A stretch of DNA of 64,000 nt, from assembly GCA_034509425.1 (NCBI GenBank), contig JAVTVJ010000967.1, positions 62,001 to 126,000 on the forward strand. Direction: 5' to 3'. The translations under genes and the position numbers were made by a program. This stretch comes from Eopsaltria australis. Its lineage: Eukaryota; Chordata; Aves; Passeriformes; Petroicidae. Shown here one piece after another: positions 22,355-29,860 of this stretch. The notes beneath the pieces were generated by a model that had not been told where the DNA came from, did not search any database, and saw only the letters and a program-made list of their open reading frames with translations. The stretch's first letter is position 1. Each line of letters opens with the position of its first letter.

Positions 22355-23785
22355 ATGGGTATTAAGCTGTCCCGAAAAGAGCAGGAGTTTTATGTCCAAG
22401 TTAAAGAGACCCTAAAGTTAAAAAACGGGAAAGCTAATAAGAGGGCTTGGAAACGTTTTGTTAAATGGATCTTTGCCTATGTCCCTCTTCCTTTTGCTTC
22501 TTCTGTTAAAACTCTGAGTTTTTGGGAGGTAGTAGAAAAACGTTTAGAGGCAGTGGAGAGAGGGGGTGATGTTTCTGTCCAAAAATTGTTCCCGTTGTTG
22601 ATTTTAACTTGTTATACTTTGCGTAATTGTCCTGATAGTTCGAAATCCCCGACTCACCCACCCCACGTTCCTAATTCCCCTTTTCCCAATGCCTCTTCCT
22701 CGCTGCAGGGAAGCGCGCCCCTCAGTTCTCCCCACTATGAGACTGATTCCCTCATAGCGAGCTTCACCCCAAACCCTTTCTCCGAGCCCACAGCCAAACT
22801 CGCACCGGCTGCGCTCCCCCATTGTTCCGAGTTTAAAGATGGCGGCGGCCTCGTGGCGCCGTGCCTACACCCCTGCGCCCACTGCGCAGTCTCATACCGA
22901 AAGCCCGCGAATCCTCCCAACTCCTCCCACGGGTCCTTCCCCTTCGCGTCGATTGGCCCCGCGTCGGGTTCCCCCCCCGCGGCCGATGATGTCTTCGCGT
23001 CGGGTCCCTCCCCTCGCGCCGGAGGTCCCTGCCCCAGCCCGAGGGAGATCCCCGCCCCACCCCGCCCCTGGACTGCTCATATCAACTGCAGTCCCACCCC
23101 TGACCACCGCCCACTCGCAGATCCCCACGCTCCCTCATTCACACCCTGGGATTGGGGGCCAAAAAGTGGGGAGGCTGAAGCCTGTGATGCAGCCGGTCAG
23201 CCAGACCCTGCAGTGGCATCAGGTGTGCACAGCCCTCAGGGTAACAACCCACAATGGGAATCACAGTCACCTGCAGCCTTGCGAGAGCCTAGCAAAGTGG
23301 AGAGAGAGCTTGGGAGAGATTCTCCTCACTTTAAAGGTGTGCTGGTCCCATCTGACATAAAAACAATCCTGACAGGCATTTTAGTTAAGGTTCAGTATTG
23401 GGTGTGGGAAAAGATATGGAAGCAGCAGCTTCAAAGCCTGCTGAACAGTTCTAATCACCCTCCACCTAAGTCTTCCACAGCCTCCTGGACACCACATGCT
23501 CCAAAAGCTGAATCCACTGTGTCCTGCTCTCCATCACCACCCATGCCACTGGAGACCCCATCAGAGGCGATCCCAGATGACCAGTCACTTGAGCCACGAT
23601 GGCTGAAGTTAGTAGGCATCACAACTCTCCACCCAACACATCCACCAGAGCAGATCCAGTCGCATCCACCAACAGACGCTGCTCCACAGAGATCAGCGTG
23701 GAAGAGAAGGAAAAAGAAAACTCCAGACTTCGACAGTCATCAAGAAAAATCACTGACACCCTTCTTCTTGAGATCTTCCCATTAG
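22355..23785 (+). CDS. gag: Intact gag-like ORF of K2: matrix domain plus long proline-rich region, no capsid
   Basis: The 476-residue frame starts MGIKLSRKEQEFY (Gly-2, probably myristoylated). About 95 residues form a betaretroviral matrix (KNGKANKRAWKRFVKWIF, then LSFWEVVEKRLEAV). Residues from about 100 to 300 are rich in Pro, Ser and Ala, with PPHV- and PPRP-type motifs. A conserved-looking patch near residues 330-365 contains ILTGILVKVQYWVWEKIW. The C-terminal tail holds a basic cluster (AWKRRKKK) before the stop. Capsid, zinc knuckles, protease and polymerase are absent. An open frame of this length in an element with LTRs about 3% apart is unusual. The product could bind membranes and interfere with or hitch on Gag of relatives, but that is inference. 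Confidence 0.75.
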   Translation: MGIKLSRKEQEFYVQVKETLKLKNGKANKRAWKRFVKWIFAYVPLPFASSVKTLSFWEVVEKRLEAVERGGDVSVQKLFPLLILTCYTLRNCPDSSKSPTHPPHVPNSPFPNASSSLQGSAPLSSPHYETDSLIASFTPNPFSEPTAKLAPAALPHCSEFKDGGGLVAPCLHPCAHCAVSYRKPANPPNSSHGSFPFASIGPASGSPPAADDVFASGPSPRAGGPCPSPREIPAPPRPWTAHINCSPTPDHRPLADPHAPSFTPWDWGPKSGEAEACDAAGQPDPAVASGVHSPQGNNPQWESQSPAALREPSKVERELGRDSPHFKGVLVPSDIKTILTGILVKVQYWVWEKIWKQQLQSLLNSSNHPPPKSSTASWTPHAPKAESTVSCSPSPPMPLETPSEAIPDDQSLEPRWLKLVGITTLHPTHPPEQIQSHPPTDAAPQRSAWKRRKKKTPDFDSHQEKSLTPFFLRSSH

Positions 23786-23869
23786 ACTCTCCTGAAACCT
23801 ACCCCATGTACCTCCCATACCCCAATCATTCCCAGTCCTGTAGAGAGACAATGATTTAACAATGTTTGT

Positions 23870-23968
23870 TTGTTTATTTGCAGATTTTCAAGACTTTGCT
23901 TTGGATTTTAGTTATTATCTTCATTGTACTAACAAATCACTTTCTTTAAGTAAAAAGACAGGGGGAGA
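23870..23968 (+). promoter_or_regulatory. 3' end signals of K2: possible splice acceptor and polypurine tract
   Basis: A TTTGTTTATTTGCAG stretch ends at 23882 and has the form of a splice acceptor. A purine-rich run, AAAAAGACAGGGGGAGA, ends immediately before the 3' LTR and serves as the plus-strand primer site in this type of element. Confidence 0.6.
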
Positions 23969-24540
23969 TGTTGCGGTGGTTTGGAACCAGAGGACTTCCG
24001 GACAGGTTCCACGGACAGAGGGTTTCCCCCCGGAGCTCCCAGGGGCAGCAGTTGGACCACCAATCCATGGACCCAAGCTCCTGCTATTGGTTACTGGACT
24101 TGTCTGTTATGTGTCCCCGCTCTGGGAAATTCCCTGTCACTCCATAGTTCATTCGTTGTTCTCTCTGTTCCCCTCCCCTCCCTAAACCCCATTTGATCAT
24201 GTACCCCAGCCCCTCCCCTGTATTGTCCCCTGCCCTCATCCTATTGGGTGTTGTTCCTCCCTTAAATACCGATGTAATAAGCTGCTCTTGGCTCTTGGTC
24301 CATGTGCTCCCTTTGGAGGCAATAAACCTACCGAAATCACATACCAAGAGACCTCCTTCTCTGGTAGTTCTTTGCTGTTTCACCACGCTCCGGGGGCAAC
24401 ACCTCCCCGGACCGAACGCGGGCCAGCTGTGCCCGTTGTCGGCACTCCGAGGATGCCTTCCCGATCGCGAACGGCATCCTAGGATAGGGCTAGGACTCCG
24501 CTGCCGGTACCAGGGTGGGACTGAAGCAGGGAACGCAACA
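23969..24540 (+). repeat. 3' LTR of K2 (572 bp)
   Basis: It begins TGTTGCGGTGGTTTGG and ends GGGAACGCAACA. It differs from the 5' LTR by scattered substitutions and a one-base deletion. Confidence 0.95.
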
Positions 24541-25639
24541 AGTATATATTATTATTACTTTGGCAATTTTTTTTGGTTGGAATTGATTGCTTTAGTCAAA
24601 TTGGTTTGGGTATTTGCGCTTTTAATATTCAGGGAGATGACAATAGGTGTATTTATTGAAAGTTAATGGTTTTTTGCGGCTTTTTTTAAATTTGCTTTTT
24701 CTTGTACTTTTGTTTCATTTGTTTATAGTACTTTTTTTTGAATTTTTTTGTAATAATGTTAAGAGTTGTTTTTGTTGTTTGTTAATTTTTTTATTATAAA
24801 CTTTTCAAGCTACTTCGAGTAGCTTGTCTAGATTTTTTAAGTTTTTTTTTAGTTTTTGTAATTTTTTTTAATATCATTTTGTGACTGATTAAGAAAGATA
24901 AGAGCGAGTTGAATTTTTGTTGGTTTTGTGTTTATTTGGAGGTTAGTATATTTTTTGGCTGGTTTTTTTAAGTTTTTTTAAAAATGTAGTGGGGGATTTA
25001 TTTTTATTTTGTTTTATTTTATATAATTTTGTTTAATTTATAGTTTTAGGTATAGTATTTTGAATTTTTATTTGAACTTAATTTTCATATTTTTTTAGTT
25101 TTATTATGTTTATTTTAGATGGGTTCTTAGGGTTTTACAATGGATTTTTGGTGGGAAAACTATAATTTAGAGTTTTTGTTACTAGTTTTTGATGAATTTT
25201 TTTGTTTGTTTTTAAGTTGTTTTGACTACTATTTTTTTAGTAGAGTTTATTAAAGTGTTTAATCCTATTTGGATATCATTTTAGTTTGGATTTTGAGTTT
25301 TTATAATTATTTTTATTATTTTGGTAACTATATTAGGATTTTTTCTATAGGTTTTGGTTGACTGTTTTTATATTACTAGATTTTTTGGAGAAAAGGGTAC
25401 TTTTATAAAAACTGGTTTGTTTATTTTTATATTTTGTTTTAAAGGAGTAATTATGGGGGTTTTTTGTTTGTTTGTTCTTAACAAACTTTTTTTTGTCTTA
25501 GGCCAAGCCAGGGCTAATTTGGATTGTGTGTGGTAGGATACTGGTTCATTTTTATTACTTTGATTGTTATTTATATATTTTTTTGTACTTTTTTTCTTAT
25601 GTTTTTGTACTGTAACTAAATTTTGGTTATTTCTGGGTG

Positions 25640-26480
25640 AAGGTGGTAAAGGGGTGTCATGAGCAGGCGAAGAGGGCGTAGGTGGAAGGGGAGGATATTT
25701 TTGAGGAGGTGTAGGTGGGAAAGGGGGGTGTTTTTGGGTAGGTATAGGTGGGGGTGGAGGGTATTTTTGAGTAGGTGTAGATGGGGGTGTAGTGTTTTTT
25801 TGAGTAGGCGTAGGTGGGGGTGGAGGGTATTGAGCAGGCGTAGGTGGGGATGGAGGGTATTTTTGAATAGGAGGGGTAAGTAGATCAGTTTTAGTAGGAG
25901 GAGTAAGTGGATTATGTGAAATAAGGTTAGATGAAGTAGGGTTAGATTTTTTTGGTGTAGTGGGGGCTACTAGTAAGTTATTTTTTATATTATTTTTTCG
26001 GTATAGATTTTTATTTAATGTCAGGTGTTTTAAACAACGTTTTTTTTGGACACAGGTTACACACTTCTTGTTAAGTACTGCAGTAATTATTAAGCTATTC
26101 TTAATTAGATACTTTGATTCTTTTTGTAAAAAGAAAAATAAATTAACATAGGAAACTTCATTTAATTTTTTTTCAGGTTTACAAAACGATAATAAATGAG
26201 AAATTAAGTTAGATTGTAAAGACTCGGTTTTAGGTCACTGTTTTTTGTTTTGCAAAACATATTTTGGCCACTGAGTGTTACAATAATTGATTAATTTATT
26301 TTTGCGTAATCTTTGGTTAAAATTGCTTCATTTTCAATGTGGTAATAAGTACTTCAGAGGAGAAGTATGTGGTATGGGGGCATTGCCACTCACAATTTTT
26401 TTAAGCTTCTCTATGTTACTATTACTAAAGTTTTTACTGCCAACCTTGCAATGCTTTCGCAATTGTCTTACGGACGGCGC
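25640..26480 (-). pseudogene. gag: gag of provirus H: N-terminal region and proline-rich repeat
   Basis: On the minus strand, a broken frame from about 26300 to 25980 gives a Leu/Phe/Lys-rich matrix-like segment. From about 25930 it turns proline-rich and contains a tandem array of roughly 11-12 residue units of the PPPPTPTQK type (25650-25885). G-to-A change is weaker here than in pol. Above about 26000 the plus strand has ordinary amounts of C, and the leader (26490-26691) is unedited. The capsid and nucleocapsid should follow at lower coordinates but are too edited, and too split by K2, to place with confidence. Confidence 0.6.
25650..25885. repeat. Minisatellite in the proline-rich gag region of provirus H
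   Basis: About six imperfect units of 33-36 bp share GTAGGTGGGGGTGGAGGGTA and TTTTTGAGTAGG-like cores on the plus strand. In the minus reading they encode repeated Pro-rich units. Confidence 0.85.
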
Positions 26481-26691
26481 CTAGGCATTTACCAGGAATT
26501 CCTTAGCCCAACCAAGCATAGCTTTTGTTGCATCTTATTGGCAGGCAACCAGACTAGAAGTAAAAGCACCTTACCTCTCCAGGGGACGTTGTGAGCAGCG
26601 GAGGGTCGCGGCGCCGTTGGGCTCCCCGAGAATCCCTCAGTGCCGGTTGGAGCGTGATCAAGTCACGGGGTCTTCGGCAGCGTTCACAGGG

Positions 26692-26709
26692 TCCTGTCTG
26701 GGCTCGCCA
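26692..26709 (-). promoter_or_regulatory. Primer binding site of provirus H
   Basis: The minus strand reads TGGCGAGCCCAGACAGGA three bases inside the 5' LTR end. It resembles a tRNA-Arg-type site with one extra base, but I cannot confirm the tRNA. Confidence 0.55.
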
Positions 26710-26712
26710 AAA

Positions 26713-27160
26713 TGTTAGCGTAGAAACACATAATCACTGGATGATTATATGCAGGTGCTTTTATTGAAGAGCTTTGGGAACCGGGGTACACGAACCCAAA
26801 TCGATTCTGACATGGATTCGAGATGGATACATTTTTATACTCTTTCTTTATATAACTGGTGTATAATCACGTTAATTATCAACTTGATATTGTTCTATTG
26901 AGTATATTGTTTTTATCCAAGCATAAGTTTAAGCCCCCCTCTCTACAACATTCTCATGATTGTTGTTCCTTTCTCATAATTCTTATAAACAATTATCGCA
27001 TTTAATTTTATTATAAGCAATTATCGCATTTATTTTTATAATCTACTATACCAGTAGGTACACAGATTTAGGTTCCCATAATTCAAAGACAATACCCACT
27101 CCCATTCTCAAGGCCTACTAACTACCGTGATTTTAGCAACATTTTAACCCTATGCTATCA
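26713..27160 (-). repeat. 5' LTR of provirus H (448 bp)
   Basis: Minus-strand termini are TGATAGCATAGGG and GCTAACA. A duplication of about 30 bp (an AACAATTATCGCATTTAA-type unit) lies around 26985-27048. In U3 it has A where the 3' LTR has G (plus strand) at about eight sites, opposite in strand sense to the internal editing. Confidence 0.9.
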
Positions 27161-27164
27161 AGAT

Positions 27165-27727
27165 CAGCTTGACTATACTTTCTACTTCACAGGTGGCTTC
27201 TCCCTTAAATCTCTGTCTACAAAAGAAAATACCATAATTTAACTCCAATAATTATGAATACATACTCTCAATTTTTTGCCCTTTTTTCAGTTAAATACTT
27301 CTGTGATGTTATACATTTAACTGATCTTGGAACCAGGTCTTTGAAAACATACCATGATGCATATATGTCATTTTAGAGACCATTTATTTATTTATTTTAA
27401 AATAGTTCAGTTAAAAGGGACCTGTGACAATCATCTAGTCCAACTGTAATGAGACATGGTGACTGAAGTTGTGAGAAACTTCTGAATTTAAGTATTACAA
27501 AAATTTTTAAGTAAATTTTTGCTTTCAACACTGCAGGTATCTATTTTGTGTGTATGTGTGTGTGGACAAACACATCTGCAGGTAAAAAATTGATGCTTGC
27601 AGATATAAAACTGCATTTAAACTCCACGTTCAGACAAAAGTTATATTATCTTCCAAGCTATGTATATAAAGAAAAGTTGTATCTAGTATTGCCAAGACCA
27701 GCTAAAAAATGTTCAGATTGAGTTTTC
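27165..27727. other. Unassigned AT-rich DNA between proviruses H and A
   Basis: No coding or repeat family recognised. A short TATGTGTGTGTG stretch lies near 27550. A CR1-like tail phrase (GTCCAACTGTAATGAGACA) near 27440 may be a tiny remnant. Confidence 0.55.
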
Positions 27728-28092
27728 TGTCGGCGAGAGGAGCAAGACGACGATCCAATGTGATTCATAAATCAAGCTCGTTTATTGTCAGACAGTGCAC
27801 ATACTTATACTACCTTACGTGCTCAAAATATTATTCACTTACAGAAGTTTCACACGGGATCTTTCTCTAATCTAATTAACACACAAACTGGTCTCAGAAG
27901 GCAATAACATCAACAGTTTCTTCTGCCAAGCTAATCTCTAGACACCTGCACCTTGTTTACAGCTCTCATGTCTCCCTTTCCCACAGTTGTTTTGAGAACA
28001 GCCTTGAGCAGAGGCCTAACACTTGTCTATGGAGTCTGGATTGCTCACTTATACCTTATGTCTGTGCAGCCAGAAATGGCCATTTCCCAACA
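27728..28092 (-). repeat. 3' LTR of provirus A (365 bp)
   Basis: On the minus strand it begins TGTTGGGAAATGG and ends CTCGCCGACA. AATAAA (minus) is near 27780. No difference from the 5' LTR was seen on reading. Confidence 0.97.
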
Positions 28093-28527
28093 TATCCCCC
28101 TTCTTTTCTTTGAGCAATCCAGACCATGTTTACACTTTTTCTATTACTTATCAAATACTTAACACTATAAACTTATTGACACTTAAACTTAACAGAAATG
28201 AAACTTAACAGCACTTAACCTTAACAGTCCTTAACACTTCATTTGAACTTAACACTTATATTTAGCAGAACTTAGATTTAACAGAACCTAACCTTAAGAG
28301 AGCTTAACAGAATTTAAAATCAATAAACTTTAACCTAACATCACTTAAATTTAGCAACACTTAAACTTAACTGAACTTATGGCACTTTTACTCTTATGAT
28401 TGTAATAACTATTAAAACTATCAATCTTATCTTAATAAACTTCATCATCCATTTTTAAAACTTATATCAGTCAATCAATTTCTTAAAGGCAATGTTACTC
28501 TTATTATCTACTTCAGTCTTTTCCCAG
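28093..28527 (-). other. 3' untranslated region and polypurine tract of provirus A
   Basis: The polypurine tract AAAGAAAAGAAGGGGGATA directly precedes the 3' LTR on the minus strand. From about 28150 to 28400 the plus strand carries a degenerate repeat with an ACTTAACAG core recurring every 11-25 bases. The first part is repeated at 29650-29830. Confidence 0.8.
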
Positions 28528-29625
28528 TTAAACTGGGTCTTCTTTGCACAAGCCCTCTAGCGACCCATGGCCCTGGTCATGGAGCCATTTTTCAACAATT
28601 CCTCCTTGTTCCTCTTTTGCAAGCAAAACATTGTGGGTCACTTTGGTTACTTGTTTCATTAAACAGCTATACACAATCTTAACAATTATTATAAACACAA
28701 TAACAACAACACACAATCGAAGGCCTTCAAATAACAAGGTTTGGATCCAACCTGTGATGCCCAATGAGGACAACCATTTAGCTATTCCTAAGTCATTGCT
28801 CACTTGCAATTGCTGGGTGAGCTGAGTCAAAGTTTTTAACTGTGCATGTATTGAATTAGAATGATCAGAGAGATTCATGCAACACATTCCCTCAAATTCT
28901 TCACACCCATGTCCTTGTGCCAACAATAAAAAGTCTATTGCGGCTCTATTTTGCAACGTGGCGTGTCTCACCGAATCCACATCAAGCAACAAATCTGAAA
29001 TTGCTTTAGATGTAGCGTTTGTTTGTTTGGAGAGCCAACAACCTAGTTTGTTCAATTGGGCCAAGGCCCCAGCCGAGGCCACTCCTGGAGCAAGGAAGGA
29101 GGCTGCAATAATAGCAGCAGGCGACCAAAACTCGACATTAGATTTGCAATCAGCAGCAAAGCCGTGTACAAAGCGTTTCAAGCGCCTGAGATGGTGCTGT
29201 CGAAGCTTATTAAGAATCATCGAGGTGTTAGGGGTCAGCAATGTCAACCTTCCAAGAGAACAGGGTCCCCCTTTTATTTTGGAGGGGATACCTGGCCAGG
29301 CTCGATCTCCACAAATGAAAAACATGCCACTAGGTAATTTCAAGGGTTGATTAGTAGAATGGGAAATGTTGGGGGAGGTATAATTGCACCATACACGAGT
29401 GTCTCCATACACTGAAAGGCTAGAGTTCACATGGGCCCAAGCCCCGGGGACCCACACCAAGCCCAGCCCTGGGCCATGGCGGCTACAGCCGGGGCAGGCT
29501 CTTACAATGCCTTTTGCTTCCTGCATTGTTATCTTAAACTGGCGAAAAAGTCCCTTCGCATTTTGGTGAAAGGTACCATGAGCTTCTCCGGCCTTGCTTT
29601 CATCTGAGGGGCCTGGATTGCTCAC
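28528..29625 (-). CDS. env: Integrase-Env fusion ORF of provirus A (365 codons)
   Basis: The frame runs uninterrupted for 365 residues. Residues about 14-50 (AHGTFHQNAKGLFRQFKIT, then RACPGCS) look like the HHCC zinc domain of a retroviral integrase. At about residue 54 it passes without a break into the C-terminal part of an alpharetroviral surface subunit. A furin-type site (RRLKR) lies near residue 150. The transmembrane subunit follows, with an internal hydrophobic fusion-peptide region between cysteines (residues about 158-198), a CX6CC-like motif (CEEFEGMCC, about 242-250), a membrane helix (LRLCVVVIVFIIIVKIVY) and a short tail. The first residues derive from a U3 fragment, and the annotated Met uses a non-ATG codon (GTG), so the true start is unclear. 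There is no signal peptide, so surface expression is doubtful. Confidence 0.75.
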   Translation of the reverse strand: MSNPGPSDESKAGEAHGTFHQNAKGLFRQFKITMQEAKGIVRACPGCSRHGPGLGLVWVPGAWAHVNSSLSVYGDTRVWCNYTSPNISHSTNQPLKLPSGMFFICGDRAWPGIPSKIKGGPCSLGRLTLLTPNTSMILNKLRQHHLRRLKRFVHGFAADCKSNVEFWSPAAIIAASFLAPGVASAGALAQLNKLGCWLSKQTNATSKAISDLLLDVDSVRHATLQNRAAIDFLLLAQGHGCEEFEGMCCMNLSDHSNSIHAQLKTLTQLTQQLQVSNDLGIAKWLSSLGITGWIQTLLFEGLRLCVVVIVFIIIVKIVYSCLMKQVTKVTHNVLLAKEEQGGIVEKWLHDQGHGSLEGLCKEDPV

Positions 29626-29860
29626 TTAGAGATGGCCATTTCCCAACATATCCCCCTTCTTTTCTTTGAGCAATCCAGGCCTGGTTTACACCTTTTTTTT
29701 TTCTTCTACTGTATTCATCAAATACTTAACTACACATGGCAATAATACACTTATGATTATAATAATTACTAAAACTATCAATTCCATTTTTACAAAGTTC
29801 ACTAATCAGTCTTTAAAACTTAAGCTTGTTAACCAGTCTCTTAAAGGCGTACTTTAAGTG
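29610..29860 (-). repeat. Internal duplicate of the 3' UTR, polypurine tract and first 40 bp of U3 in provirus A
   Basis: The stretch around TTTCCCAACA, TATCCCCCTTCTTTTCTTTG and the AATACTTAAC sequence beyond repeats the junction at 28070-28200, with small differences. The U3 part breaks after about 40 bases and runs straight into the integrase-like coding sequence of the fusion ORF. It marks a recombination junction. Confidence 0.8.

Larger units (their letters stand above)
21284..24540 (+). mobile_element. K2: short betaretrovirus-like provirus, non-autonomous, nested in provirus H
   Basis: 5' LTR 21284-21856, primer site, leader, one gag-like ORF (22355-23785), a short 3' region with polypurine tract, and 3' LTR 23969-24540. 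The target duplication is AGTATA (21278-21283 and 24541-24546). The internal region is only 2.1 kb, with no capsid, protease, polymerase or envelope. The two LTRs differ at roughly 15-20 sites (about 3%), so the insertion is old but not ancient. Composition is normal. Confidence 0.95.
16689..27160 (-). mobile_element. Provirus H: class I ERV with extreme G-to-A change on its coding strand
   Basis: Paired LTRs (16689-17095 and 26713-27160) with a 4-bp target duplication AGAT (16685-16688 and 27161-27164) bound the element. Between them, excluding two nested insertions, the plus strand is almost free of C; for example 18001-18060 has none and 17401-17460 has one. This equals G-to-A on the coding strand. 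Translation still shows reverse transcriptase, RNase H, integrase and a proline-rich gag, with Gly, Asp and Glu codons widely replaced by Arg, Lys and Asn, and Trp codons by stops. Removing the nested elements leaves about 6.65 kb; most of env appears deleted. Confidence 0.93.

Noticed and set aside
22839..23360. Alternative 173-residue frame inside the K2 gag ORF
   Set aside because: It overlaps the longer matrix-like frame; GC-rich sequence and Arg/Pro composition point to a shadow frame.
17100..26300. The C-poor stretch as a bisulfite-type or sequencing artefact
   Set aside because: Nested elements inside it and both flanks have normal C content with sharp edges at their target duplications, and the LTR U3 is spared. 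An artefact would not follow biological boundaries.
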